This document shows positions 1-11,195 of a stretch of DNA of 64,000 bases, piece by piece. The stretch is taken from NCBI RefSeq assembly GCF_027887165.1, contig NC_077232.1, forward strand, positions 16,863,755 through 16,927,754, written 5' to 3'. Within the stretch, counting starts at the first letter, position 1, and every line of letters begins with the position of its first letter. A program made the position numbers and the translations under genes. The stretch comes from Monodelphis domestica. Taxonomy: Eukaryota > Chordata > Mammalia > Didelphimorphia > Didelphidae. The notes beneath the pieces were generated by a model. It was not told the DNA's origin and searched no databases. It was given only the letters and a program-made list of their open reading frames with translations.

Positions 1-429
1 GGAGATATAAATACATGTATTACCTACCTCACAGGCTTATGAAATTCAAATGAAATAATATGTAAAAATACTTTCTAATGTAAGTGTTCTCTCAATATGT
101 TACTATTAATAGTTCATCTAGAATTTCCTTCTAACTCCTTATATGTAATAGGTATATAGACATCTCAATATACCCACCAATGAGTCTATTTGCTCCTTTC
201 ACCAGTGTGATTGCCTCCTCAATCTCCTAATTCTCAAAGAGGAATAACACAATTCCAGATACCCCAAATTCCAAGGCCACTTTCATCATGCCTGAAGAGA
301 TCTTGATGAACAGACTAATAGGGAAGTCTGAATAACCTCACCATCAGCTTATATATTTAATATCTTACCTCTTGTTTGAAACGATACTAATGATTTTGAT
401 CTGATTTTATGTCTCTGCTCATTGATCAG
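1..429 (+). other. Gene A intron upstream of the IgV exon
   Basis: AT-rich sequence with no coding potential that I can support. It ends in an AG acceptor directly before the IgV exon. The leader exon of gene A is expected to the left of the window. I see no recognisable repeat in it. Confidence 0.5.
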
Positions 430-771
430 CCCAGTTCACTGTGATTGGTCCTGCGGGACCTATAGTAGCTTTGCTGGGAAAAGAAATCACGTTACCCTGT
501 GATTTATATCCTTTGAAGAATGTAGAACACGTGGACATTAAGTGGTACAGAGTTGTTCAGTCCAATATCAAGTTTCATGAAGGAGAGAATGTCACCAGAA
601 AGCAACTGATAGAGTATACGGGGAGAATTGACTTATTGAAAGATGACAACCATGAAGGCAGTGTGGCCTTGAAGATTCACCATGTCAGAGTCTCTGATGA
701 AGGGGAGTACCAGTGTGTTCTTCAAGATGACAGCTTCCAAAAGACAACCACTGTGGAGCTGAAGGTGGCAG
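430..771 (+). CDS. Gene A IgV exon, butyrophilin-like
   Basis: Membrane-distal Ig V-type domain of a butyrophilin-family surface protein. The exon is 342 nt, begins after an AG acceptor with two bases completing a split codon and ends before GTCAGG, so it is phase 1 to phase 1. Visible hallmarks are the first Ig cysteine in ITLPCDLYP, the core tryptophan in IKWYR, the SDEGEYQC motif carrying the second cysteine, and a family-typical start FTVIGPAGP. There is one N-glycosylation sequon (NVT). No stop interrupts the frame. It is followed by IgC, transmembrane and B30.2 exons in the same phase, which supports a real gene. The donor is weaker than the others (GTCAGG). The assignment to the butyrophilin family is firm; one-to-one orthology to a human BTN or BTNL gene is not claimed. 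Confidence 0.88.
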
Positions 772-865
772 GTCAGGAATGATGCCAAGGATTTTTGGTT
801 TGACCTTTGACAAATCACTTCAGCTCTATGGGACTCTTTTTGCTCATCTATATATCATGATTATC

Positions 866-912
<47 letters not shown>

Positions 913-2841
913 GTCTGTCTGTCTGTCTGTCTGTCCATCCGCCCGTCCATCCATCCATCCATCCATCCATCCATCCATCCATCCATCCATCCATCCATAT
1001 ATCTATCTATGGAGGGAGAGGGGAGGATTTGAACTACGTGATCTCTAAAGCCCCTGGCTTCAAAATTCTCCATCTCTTCTTTCCCTTTGCTTTCTTGGAA
1101 GCATTAGGACTTGTAAGGCAAGAAGGTTCTCTTGTCCAGTAAAGTATTTCAGTTTCACGGTGAATGAATTTTTTCCCCAGTGTTTTTCTATACAATGTTA
1201 TAGGAGGCAGAGAAGTTCAACTGTCAGGCAAAACTACCTCAACACTCAGAGATACTACTGGGATTAAAATCAGATCAGTAAGCGTTTATTAAGTTCTTTA
1301 CTAGGCACTGCACTCAGTGCTGGGAATACAAATTAAATAAAAAAGATAGTCCTTGCCCTCAAGGAGCTTACCTTCTAATCTAGGAAGACAACATTTGAAA
1401 GGAAGTTAAGAAATGGGGAGGAAGAGAAGTGAGAGAAGCCGGGAGAGTCTAATACACAGCTGGGGAGCTGAGTCACAATGACTGGCTTTGAGATTTCCTT
1501 AAAACAGAATATCTAAGAGGAAATGACAAATCAGAAAAGGGCTTCAGGGGTGGAGGGGGTCTTCCATGGTAAAACAAACTGCTAGGATATAGTAGAAGAG
1601 ATTTCTTCCAGGTGAATGTCTTCTGGAGTTTATAATGATAAGAAAGAGAACATCTTCCTTTCTGTTCCTTTTCTCTCAATTTAACCAACATTTATTGATC
1701 TGCTGCACACAGAAGATGCTATGGGAACCAAAGATAAATCACTGTTTGGTGTTATATTTATCATTGCTATATTTGTACAGTCCTTTAAGACCAATAAAGT
1801 AAATTATATCTACTTGGATTGGCATCAGAAAATGTGAATGTGACTTCACATTCTGACTTTGACTAGCTGAATGATCTATCTACTCTGAGACTCAGTTTCC
1901 TCATCTCTAAAATGGGAATAAGAATCTTTGCATCACCTCCTTCCCAGAGTGGTGAGGAAGGTGCTTTAAAAGTCTTTAAGGACTATAGAAATGCGAGTTA
2001 TTATTAAATAAGCCAATTAACCAACAGACAGTTATCAAGTAACATCTCTGGCTAAAGTCTGGCCATATGAAGACAAAAGTGATACAGTCTCTGTCATCAA
2101 AGAGATGGCAATCTAATGGGGAGAATGGGGAGCATGCTCAAAAATTAGGATACACAGTGTATATATATATATATACATATATATATACATATATATCATG
2201 AATATGAGAGGTGGCTTAGGAAAGGAGCACTAAGAAGTGGTGGGGTATAGAGCAGCACAGACTGTGTTTAGAAGATAACTTTTCAACTGAGTCTGGAAGG
2301 AAATCAAGAATTCCAAGAGGCAGAGAGGAGGAAGTATTTCATTTCAGGTATGAGGAACAGCTACTCCAAAGACCTAGATATGGGAGATGGAAGATGCCAT
2401 GGACAAGGAATAGAAATTAGGTCATTATGGCCAGATTGCACAGTATGTGAAGAGGATTAAGATGTAAGAAAGCTAAAAAGGCAGGAAGAGGCCAAGTTGT
2501 GAAAAGTTTTATTCATTCATTTCATTTGTTTAGTATTTCATAAGATAATACATTGATATATGGACTATTCAGAACATTTTAAATTTGAATTTCCTTAAGG
2601 GTGAGAATAGCTATATTTCATGTTTATGTTACAGTGTGTATCACAGAGCTTTGTAGTCAATGCTTATTGAATGAATGAATGAACACAAGTGAGGAGGAAG
2701 CATAGAAGTATGGAATGAACTAAAAGGAGAAGGCAGAAAGGGGCAGTAAAGAAGTGATTTTTTTGTTGTTTATCCTATCTTTGCATTGCTATAATTTTTG
2801 AATGATTATTAAAATAGTGTTGCTATGTCTTTCTTTTCCAG
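772..2841 (+). other. Gene A intron between IgV and IgC exons
   Basis: Non-coding. It holds the tetranucleotide array, a dispersed repeat at about 1275-1390 of the type beginning with a TTTATTAAG...GGCACTG motif and continuing through a CAAGGAGCTTAC motif, a MIR-like fragment at about 1840-2010 (TCAGTTTCCTCATCT core), and a TA/TACA-rich stretch at about 2158-2197. The remainder shows nothing I can identify. Confidence 0.6.
864..1010 (+). repeat. Compound tetranucleotide microsatellite
   Basis: Three adjoining tetranucleotide arrays: CTAT units, then CTGT units from about 911, then CCAT units from about 935, with one CGCC interruption near 940. The change CTAT to CTGT to CCAT is the usual product of point mutation and slippage within one array. 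It lies about 90 bases inside the intron after the IgV exon and makes a spurious open frame in all repeats. Confidence 0.95.
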
Positions 2842-3123
2842 CTTGGGGATCAGATCCTCAGATTCATGTGAAGCCTCTAAAGGATGGAGAAATTTTGTTG
2901 TTGTGCCAATCAAATGGATGGTACCCAAAGCCCCAAGTGGGATGGAAAGACATTCAGGGAGAGAATTTGCCATCCCTGTCAGAGTCTCAGTCTCAGGATG
3001 GAGAAGACCTTTTCCAAACTGAAACATCTCTAGTAGTTCAATCTAATTCCACTGAAGATGTGTTTTGCTTCCTTCAACATCCTCTCCTTGAGGAGCAGAA
3101 GATAGTAAAACCTCCCCCAAGAG
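2842..3123 (+). CDS. Gene A IgC exon, butyrophilin-like
   Basis: Membrane-proximal Ig C-type domain. The exon is 282 nt, phase 1 to phase 1, between a TTTTCCAG acceptor and a GTTGGT donor. Family hallmarks are the SDPQIHVK start, the LLCQSNGWYPKPQVGWKD block with the first cysteine and the conserved GWYP motif, an LFQTETSLVV strand, and the second cysteine in VFCFLQHP. There is one sequon (NST). The position normally occupied by NVSC in butyrophilins reads DVFC here, so that conserved glycosylation site is lost while the cysteine is kept. The exon end (KPPPR) is rich in proline and differs from the usual end of the domain. The reading frame is uninterrupted. Its fit in phase with the IgV exon before it and the transmembrane exon after it supports the assignment. 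Confidence 0.87.
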
Positions 3124-3287
3124 GTTGGTTTCTTTTTTATTATGGAATAAAACTTTAGAAATATAGTTTCCATCTAGTGACTTAAGGCATCCATTTTTAT
3201 CTAGTGTTTTGGAATAATTTTCATACAAAACCTGAGTGAATATTGGTAGGTTCATGGCCAGATACATTATGTATTTTGTAGTAATTT

Positions 3288-3535
3288 TGAATAGCTATAT
3301 GGCAAAGTGGATAGAATGCTTGACCTAGAGTGAGGAAGACTCATCTTCCTGACTTTAAATTTGACCTCAGACATTTACTACATGTGTGACTCATGGCAAG
3401 TCACTTAATCCCTTTGACCTCAGTTTCCTCATCTGTAAAATGAGCTGGAGAAGGAGATGGTAAACCACTCCAGTATCTTTACCAAGAAAACTCCAAATGA
3501 GGTTGTGAAGAGTCAAACAACCATAAAAGTAATTT
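3288..3535 (+). repeat. CORE-SINE with RTE-like tail (MAR1-like)
   Basis: Starts with a degenerate tRNA-like promoter, continues through the core segment CTCAGTTTCCTCATCTGTA and ends in GGAGAAGGAGATGGTAAACC, the part that resembles an RTE-family 3' end. Fragments of this type are typical of marsupial genomes. Name from memory. Confidence 0.7.
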
Positions 3536-4299
3536 TTAATAGAAATGTTTTCCTATCTTCTGTTGGACTTTACTATACAGAAAGGCTAATAATTTTTGTA
3601 TGCATAATATTTTTATCTCACTTTTTTATTGAATTCATTGTTACATTTTTGAATCTCTAGGATACTCCAAGAAAACTACCATGTTTCCAAACAGAGATAA
3701 TTTTACTTCCTCTTTTGACTAGATTTCTTCTGAGTAATATTTTCTGTTCCCGAAGATGTTCATCCATCCATTTTTCTTAGTCTTTGTTTCCATTGGTGAC
3801 TAGAACTCCATAATAGAGCAAGGAAACTGCCTCATCCAGAGCATATTAGCATCTGTTCTCTAGAGTAGACTCTTTGAGTATTGACTGGCATAATCAGTAA
3901 ATTGACTTGACTATGGTCAGGTAGTCAGTATAGATCAGAAGCAGAACTTGAACCCAGATCTTCCTGGTTGATATCCTGAGGTTGACTCTCAATCTACTAT
4001 ATCTCAATTTCATCAACTCTAAAATGAGGATATTTTCAGCATCTCCCTCCAGGGGCTGATGATAGGATCAAATGAGGTAATATTTGTAAAGCATTTAGCA
4101 TGGTATCTGGCATTGGCAGGTATTATATAGATGCAATTGTTATTAGTAATTATATCTTGTTGCCTCTCAAATATTCATCCTTTCTTCTTACTTATATTCC
4201 AGGTACTGTGCTAAGTTCTAGGGATAAAAAGATAAAAGATATCTTGGGAACTCACCTTGCTTATTCTAAATTAATTCAATTAACATTTAGGTTTTAATT

Positions 4300-5143
4300 C
4301 AGCCCATTTTAATTTACTTTTTTTTAAACAAAACATTTTTTAAAGAATTTGATAAATATTAACAAGCACAAATATTTTCATATTCAAAAAATTACAGAAA
4401 AAAGAGGATTATATATGACATGATGAATCTTTATGAAATATATGTACATATATTCATATATATTACTATAGCTTAAATTTAACCAGACATTTCCTACACT
4501 ACTCTGATTATTTTGTCCTCTTCTAAAGATCCTTTCCATCTCTTCTGTGTATTTAAAAATATTTTATGAATGTTTTTTTCTTTTTCTAGTTTTAAAAAAT
4601 GTTGCTCTGTTGCCCCACCACCTTAGCTAAATGTCCACTCCAATAAAAAATAGTCTCTTCCTTGTAAGAAACCATCATAATTAAACAAAACAATTCTACA
4701 CATTGGCCAAGTCAAAAACATGTGTCTCATACTGTAGTACTCATCATCATATTCGCCAAGAGGTGGGGATGATGAATCTTCATCAGTATTCCAGAAACAT
4801 GATTGGTCATTGCACTGATCATGGATCTGAAGTCTTTCATAGTTGTCATTATAATGTCATAGTAATTATATAAACTGTTCTCTTGGTTTTGTTCCCTTTC
4901 TCTACATAAATTCATAGAAGTCTTTCCAGATTTCTCTGGATCTCTCCTCTCATCCTTTCTTAGAATATAAGTAAATATATTAAATAGAAATAAATAGAAA
5001 TAAACATTATGTAATATATAACATTATTATATTATATGCAATATTATATTCTTATAATATAAGTAAATGTACGTAAATATATTCCATCACTGACATAACA
5101 TAATTTCTTTGGCCATTTCCCTATTTATGAGTACTATCTTCTT
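4300..5143 (-). mobile_element. Old LINE 3'-end fragment (L1/HAL1-like)
   Basis: AT-rich sequence that on the minus strand resembles the 3' portion of old L1-type elements; the plus strand shows the reversed hallmark phrase around CATAGAAGTCTTTCCAG near 4912. A related stretch resumes after the SINE pair at about 5568-5730. No open frame survives. Subfamily not resolved. Confidence 0.45.
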
Positions 5144-5567
5144 CCTTTTTTAAACCCTTACTTTCTTTTTTTTTTTTAAACCCTTACCTTCTGTCTTGGA
5201 GTCAATACCATGTATTGGCTCCAAGGCAGAAGAGTGGTAAGGGTAGGCAATGGGGGTCAAGTGACTTGCCCAGGGTCACACAGCTGGGAAGTGTCTGAGG
5301 CCAGATTTGAACCTAGAACCTCCCGTCTCTAGGACTGACTCTCAATCCACTGAGCTACCCAGCTGCCCCCTAAACCCTTACTTTCTATCTTAGAATCAAT
5401 ACTATATATTGGTTCCAAGACAGAGGAGTGACAGTGGCTAGATAATGGGAGTTAAATGACTTGCCTAGGATCACACATCTAGGACATGTCTGAGACCAGA
5501 TTTGAATCCAGGACTTCCCATCTCTAGACCTAACTCTCTGTCCACTGAACCCTCTAGCTGTCCCCTA
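5144..5567 (-). repeat. Older tRNA-derived SINE, split by a younger copy
   Basis: The outer SINE has its poly(A) side at about 5144-5166 and its body at 5371-5567. On the minus strand the body starts with a tRNA-like region ending in a B-box-like motif. It is interrupted by a second SINE of the same family. The 16-base sequence TAAACCCTTACTTTCT occurs on both sides of the inner copy (5151-5166 and 5371-5386) and is an exact target-site duplication. Confidence 0.82.
5167..5370 (-). repeat. tRNA-derived SINE inserted in another SINE
   Basis: Complete minus-strand SINE of about 204 bp. Reading the minus strand: GGGGGCAGCTGGGTAGCTCA head with A-box, a B-box-type GGTTCAAATC core, GTGTGACCCTGGGCAAGTCA, a short hairpin-like end (TGGAGCCAATAC...GTATTGACTCCA), then poly(A). 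Flanked by an exact 16-base duplication, so it is younger than its host SINE. I know this family as a WSINE1-like marsupial element; name not verified. Confidence 0.88.
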
Positions 5568-7844
5568 CTCTTTTCTTTCTTAGTTCATTGTTACCACCCA
5601 AAGTGATGCTACAAATGTCTTTGGGCATATATTCCCATCATCTTTAATTTCTTTGGAGTATACTTATAGGTCAAAAATTATGTACAAAGCAAACTCATTT
5701 TTACAGACTCTGAGACTGTAGCATTGTTAACATATCCCAAGATTCACGCATTATTTAGAGTTTACCCTCTTTCATGTCAGAAATCTCCTGGCTGAAAGCC
5801 ATCCTGGATTGATTAATGAAGTGCTCTATTAGAGTAAATTATAGTGGACCATTCACAAACCGAGAGGGCCTTCCTGAGTTTAAAAAGAAAGGATATTTTT
5901 GAAAATCCCAATATTAAGAGCAAGTGGCAATGTGTTGCCAAGTTCTGAAAATACTGCAAAAATACTACAACACTCTTCATGGCAACTATGATCTTAGTGC
6001 CTCATTTTATAACAAAGAGGATTCCCCCACCCCCCTTCTGTTAGAACACAACAGGATTTGGAAATTGAGAAATGGAAGTCAGGATGAGGCTAACACAATA
6101 AATTCAGGACTGGAAGAGCCCTTAGAGAGCATTTAGTCCAATTCTTTCACATAAGGGGGGAGGGGGGAGACTGAAGCTAAGGTGGGTGCAGTGAGTTACT
6201 CAAGGTTGTTAGTGGCAATGCCGAGACTAGAACTTGGATCCTCCCCCTCTAAATCCTGTACTTTTTTTCATGAAACTGTATTACTTTCCCCATGAATTAT
6301 TGCATTCCCTTCATTAGAATCCTCCAAGAAAGCATTGGATACTTGCTGAGGATGTTTTGCCTTATGTTCCCCCTTCATGAATTTTCTCTATTATTTTAAG
6401 TAGGGTCTAAGATGTGTTATGTGTAAGGAGAATAGGGAGAGCTCTGATGGCCTTTTCTTATTAAATGAAACTTTGGCTTTGATTTAATGACAAAACCCAT
6501 GAATATGACTCGGAGGCATGATGGAACTGGGGATACTCTTTAGTGAAGGAATGCAGGCTGTTTTCCTTTCTGAAATTCTTCTTTCCCATTGGAACATAGT
6601 TTGGGAAATACCCCTCTAAGCCATCTTCCAAGTGAACTTTGAATGGCACAGTCTTGGAGATGGAAGGCATCCTGAGGAGACATACAATGCATCTCTATGT
6701 TCAGGAACCAACCTTCTTAACCCAGAACCTGTGTGAGAAACTCTTTTATTTCCAAAATTCTATAAGGTGTTTTGTTTTAGAGTTAAAAGAGACATTCGAA
6801 ATGAAAGAGGAAGCATCATGACCTGGAAAGACCAAAGGGTTTGAAGTCAGAGGATTTTGCCTCTTCTCTATGCTACCTATGTGACCTTGGGCAAGTCACT
6901 TCCCTTTTTTAAGTCCCAGTTTCTTCATGTGTTAAGTGAAAGGGTTGGATTAAATGACCTCTAGGATCCTTTCCACCTTTTGATTTATGATCTAGCTTAA
7001 TGCTCTTATTTTACGCAGGAGGAAATTGAGGCTCACCATTGGGAAGTGGTTTGCCCAGGGTCACACAGAGCAGGGATTTGAAGCCAGGTTCTCTGATTCC
7101 AGAAACAATGCTCTTCCTATTAAATAACTGACTTACGACTTGCAGAGGTGATGTAGGTATTGAGTTGCCCACTATTCTGATGAAGGAATAAAAAACAGAG
7201 CAATTATTGGTTGGTGTGGAATGAAACCATTTAAATGAGGACCATCTATTCATTCTGATGTTTGGGAATCCTCTAAATTCTAACATAGAGGGTGCAATCA
7301 TAGATCATGGGATCCTGTATGTAGAGAAGGAAGGGATAAAATGCCCAAGTATTCCAATCCATTCATTCTACAGAGCAGAGAACTGAGGACCAGGAATGTG
7401 ACTGATGTCCACAGGGACGTAAAGGGAGCAACAACTAGAAGGAAAACTCTGAATTGAGGTCTCCTAACTCCAAAGGCAATGCTCTTTCCACAGAATCACA
7501 CCACTTAAGGTTGCTACAAGGCAATTTTGTCATTCAAATATTTGAGTTTGAGTTTGTCTTTGAGAGAACTGTTCTTTGGCTTGCTAGGTCTGGAGGCTGG
7601 GTTTGTGACTCCATCATTAATTTTTCTGGGTGATGTCACACAAGTTACAGGAGCTCTCTCTGAGCCTCAGTTTACCTATCTGCAGAATGACGATAATGGC
7701 ACCTATAGGAATTCTTGTAAGGGAAATGCTTTGTTAACTTGGAGGACTTACCAAGCATAACCATCATTAAAGTCTTTTAGAGTCAGGAACTCCCAAAGTT
7801 TGAAGTGAATGTCAGTGTGCTGACTCTGAGCCTTTGTGTTTCAG

Positions 7845-7961
7845 TATCCTTTTTCTTAAGGAAATGTGTCTGGGTCGTCGCTTTCGCAGCTGGTTTCCTA
7901 ATTGTGGGACTCTTCATTTTGGGATGCATTTATTGCATCTGGAAGAGACGCTGTGCCAAAG
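7845..7961 (+). CDS. Gene A transmembrane exon
   Basis: Exon of 117 nt, phase 1 to phase 1, between TGTGTTTCAG and the donor GTATGA. It encodes a short juxtamembrane piece (VSFFLRKC), a hydrophobic helix of about 22 residues starting WVVAFAAGFLIVGLFILG, then CIYCIWKRRCAK, a positively charged stop-transfer sequence. This orders the protein as type I, with the Ig domains outside and the later exons in the cytoplasm. Four cysteines sit at or near the membrane boundaries (KC, GC, YC, RRC), which could be lipidation sites, though that is inference. Phase and position agree with the IgC exon before and the short stem exons after. Confidence 0.82.
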
Positions 7962-9441
7962 GTATGATTGGGAAATGGCCACCAGGGGGAGCAGTTGAGA
8001 TGTTCCTGAAGCTGAAAGCCTGCAGAGATGCTGATGATCTCAATCAGAAGCTATGAGCACTGTGAGGCAGGGAGATCCCAGGTGGAAGGAAGTAGGAGAT
8101 GCCCAGTGTCTACTACTCTTTAGGAGGGAGTGGGTGACTCCGTTGTGACTAAATACCAAGATTTACTTCCATTTAATGCCTTACTATACCTCTAATAAGG
8201 AGGTAGTTAGGCAGCACAGTGCATAGACTGCCAGGTTTAGAACTGGCCTGAGACTCACACTGACTGTATGACCCTGGGCAAGTCATTTTACCCACCTGGT
8301 TTCATTTGCTCATGTGTAAAATTAGCTGGAGAAGTAAATGGCAAACCATTCCAGGATCTTTCCCACTATCTAGTGAAACTAACCAGTCTGGGCAAAGATC
8401 ACATTATAAAATTCTTAATGGTGGAAATGTTCTTTCAGTCTTCAGTTTAAATAAAAAAGAAAAGAAAAGAAAGACCCGCTGACCCTTGTCCAAGCACTTC
8501 ATTTTACCCTCTGAGTTTCATAGAGGTGAAGTGACTTGCCCAAGGCCACACAGGGAGTAAGTGGAAGAGATAGGTTTGGAACCCACATTTTCTGATCAAT
8601 ATCCCAGTTCTTTCAATTTTTTATCATAAACTATCACAAATATTCTAGGGGAAACCTTCTACCCATTTTCCATGTAATCAACCAGCAAACGTTTATTAAG
8701 TACCTTCTAGATAACCATTACTGTGCACCATATTGTTGAAGAACTAATTGACTTTAGGTAGGGGAGACCAATAAGAACATATGTAATATATATACAAAAT
8801 AAACATGAGTTAATTCAGGCGTTAATGTACTAAAATGATGGGGGAGGGGGTGCAAATCAAGTAGAGGATCATGCAGAATATAGCATGCTGCAAAGGGAAA
8901 CTAAAAAGTTTATTGTTCTACTCCAGTCTCTCCAGTGATGGAAACTGTACACAATTGCCTGGCATCATTGAAATGTGTCCAGCTTCTCCAAGGAATTAGT
9001 TTAATAAGATCCATGGAGAATAGAAAGGAAAATGGACGAAGAGAAAGATATTTCAATAGACAGAATAGACAACATAGGACCTGAGATTGAGTTAAGTAAC
9101 TCCACAATGATATTTCATTCATTTATTAATTCAACAAGTATTTTGTAAGTGCCTATTACAGACAAGACAGAGATTTAGGTGAGGGGCTGTCAGGGGGGGT
9201 ACAAAGACAAAAACAAGAAAGCCTGCCACCAGGGAGCTTATATTCTATTGGGGAAATGAATAATTAAATACAAGAAAGAGATACAAAGTATATGTAAAGG
9301 AACTTTTCAGGAAGGACAGAAGAGAGAGAAAAGAGAAAGTAGGCAGGGAGGGATCAGATTTCTTCATCTGGACTGCATTGAGTGATTACTGTTTTTAGAT
9401 GTGAGATGATATAATTTAACATTTCCTTTTTCTTCCTCCAG
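7962..9441 (+). other. Gene A intron after the transmembrane exon
   Basis: Non-coding. Besides the CORE-SINE it contains a MIR-like minus fragment at about 8500-8620 and two copies of the dispersed TTTATTAAG-type repeat at about 8685-8800 and 9115-9290. The rest shows nothing I can name. Confidence 0.5.
8195..8460 (+). repeat. CORE-SINE, degraded (MAR1-like)
   Basis: Shows TGACCCTGGGCAAGTCATTT, a core TTTGCTCATGTGTAAAATTA and the RTE-like GCTGGAGAAGTAAATGGCAA phrase in the same order as the copy at 3288. It lies in the intron after the transmembrane exon. Its 3' part (about 8370-8455) is echoed at 9705-9790. Confidence 0.6.
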
Positions 9442-9471
9442 AAAATCAAACTCAAATTGAAGAAGAGAAAG
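9442..9471 (+). CDS. Gene A stem mini-exon 1 (10 codons)
   Basis: A 30-nt exon between TTCCTCCAG and GTAAAC, phase 1 to phase 1, adding (E)NQTQIEEEK after the transmembrane exon. Butyrophilin genes typically have several 21 to 30 nt exons here that encode a charged, probably helical cytoplasmic stem linking the membrane to B30.2. The acceptor has a strong pyrimidine tract. Too short to be proven by composition; the evidence is phase, splice signals, acidic content and position. Confidence 0.7.
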
Positions 9472-11067
9472 GTAAACATGCATGATTTTCATTTTCCCAG
9501 GATAGGTGATAACAATGGATCCCTCTTTAGTAGTCCAAGTTCTTTGAGATATTCTGTCTAAGCCTCTTTTCCTTCAGGAGTGGAGAGGGTTTGTGTTGAA
9601 CCATCTGCACTCTTTCATGGACTTACCCTATTGTAATTGGTGGCATTTGTGAGACACCTGACCAGGGATAGCCTTAGCATCTAGCCATTAGATGGAGTTA
9701 CTTCCTATGGGAAACTAACTAGTCTGGGTGGGGATTCAATCATATGGTTCTCAATGATTGAAATGTTCTTTTAGTTTTCAGCTTAAATGAGTCATTCATT
9801 CATAGCTGGTTCCTCAGGAAATACTAAACCAATTGTTTTGAGTTCCTCAATGTATAAAGCTAATGATGAGGCTGTTTTTCTAAACATTTGGAGTGTGCTT
9901 AAGGTAGACTATCTCTGATTTTTAAAAAATGAGACCTATATTATCATTGGGAGGAAAAAAACCACCCCAGTTATTAGGTGCCATCAATGTGCTGGGCGCT
10001 AAGCTACGTGTTCTACAAATATTGTCTCACTTGATTCTCACAATAACTATGGAAGGTAAATGCACAGTAGTAGGTTTTTTTAAGAGGCCTCACTTCTTAT
10101 TTGGTCTAAGCCCCCTTTTCACAGATGAGAAAACTAAGGCTCCTCGAGGTCAAATGTTTGGGCTTTTAATTAGACAATTGTTAGTGTTAGAATGAAAACT
10201 AATGTTTCCAGTCAGAGGCAAACCAATTCCAGTATGCTTTATATAATCAGAGCAGTTTGGATTTGGAAGGAATGTAGAGAGCATCTAATTTAGTCCACCC
10301 ATTTTGTAGATGAGGAATATGAGGTCCAGGATATGAATTGACTTGGCTAACGTAAAATATTTACTTAGTTGTAGGGTGGTTAGATAGAGAAGCATTTATT
10401 CAGCACTTCTTATTTCCCAGGCATTGGGCTAAGAACTCAGGATTCAAATGCAAGACAATGAGGTTGTCCCTGATATCAAGAAGTTTTATTCTAATGGGGT
10501 AAGACCAAACATAAGACACAGGGGGTGGAGATAATCCAGAGAGTGAATTGAGCCAGGAGTAAAGTGATTAGCATGCTAAGATTTCCTCAAGAAATGGTGA
10601 CCCTGAACAGAGATCTACTAATTAATGAGAAGGCCTCAAGACAGAGTCATTCTGAAGTTGGCAAGACAATGGTGGTAAGGTGAGTGAGTTGAGCCAGGAG
10701 TTAAGGTTTTAATTACAGAATTGGGGCTAGCACAACAAGTCTCTCTCATGATTTTGATACGAATGATCCTTACTTTCCGCTGATTACCCAACCCTACATG
10801 TATTCATAGCCTTAACGTGGAGCTCTTGTAGAGACAGGAATCCTTTTTTTTGTTAGTCTAAAAGCATTGTTATTCATTGTTCCTTAAGTTCTTGGAAGTG
10901 CTAGTGAAGAAAAGAACATAATATATCCCCATGTTAGTAGTGGGAACAGTGACAATATAGAAAATACCCCTTGAGAAGAAAGGGCTGTAGAGATGTCCAA
11001 AGTTCAAAGTTTCATGTGCATCTAAAATTGATTTTTTTGTCTGTTTCCCCACCCATCCTCTTCCCAG

Positions 11068-11088
11068 TGGCTCTTCAAGAAGAAAATG
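11068..11088 (+). CDS. Gene A stem mini-exon 2 (7 codons)
   Basis: A 21-nt exon, one heptad, between CTCTTCCCAG and the consensus donor GTAAGT, phase 1 to phase 1, encoding (V)ALQEEN. The 21-nt unit is the characteristic length of butyrophilin stem exons. It adds one heptad to the helical stem. The assignment rests on the two strong splice signals and the phase. Confidence 0.7.
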
Positions 11089-11168
11089 GTAAGTTTTCTC
11101 TATTGGTAAAGTTATTTCTTTTGGAATTTTGTCACCAGCATCTCACTTTCATATTTCTTTAATTGCAG

Positions 11169-11195
11169 AGTCCAAAAAAGTCATCACAGATGCAG
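11169..11195 (+). CDS. Gene A stem mini-exon 3 (9 codons)
   Basis: A 27-nt exon between TTTAATTGCAG and the consensus donor GTGAGT, phase 1 to phase 1, encoding (E)SKKVITDA. It lies only 80 bases after the previous mini-exon, so this intron is close to the minimum size for mammals. It continues the charged stem. Confidence 0.7.

Larger units (their letters stand above)
3124..7844 (+). other. Gene A intron between IgC and transmembrane exons
   Basis: Repeat-filled non-coding sequence. Apart from the elements listed separately, MIR/THER-like pieces are visible at about 3860-4000 (minus), 4000-4135 (plus), 6090-6270 (minus), 6825-6995 (plus), 6995-7135 (minus), 7355-7500 (minus) and 7600-7780 (plus). 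They are recognised by TCAGTTTCCTCAT-type or CAAGGTCACACAG-type cores. Nothing coding is supported. Confidence 0.55.

Noticed and set aside
779..1048. Open frame rich in repeated short motifs
   Set aside because: It is a translation of the compound tetranucleotide microsatellite, not a gene.
3457..3660. Small plus-strand frames in the intron after the IgC exon
   Set aside because: They overlap the CORE-SINE and have no splice or homology support.
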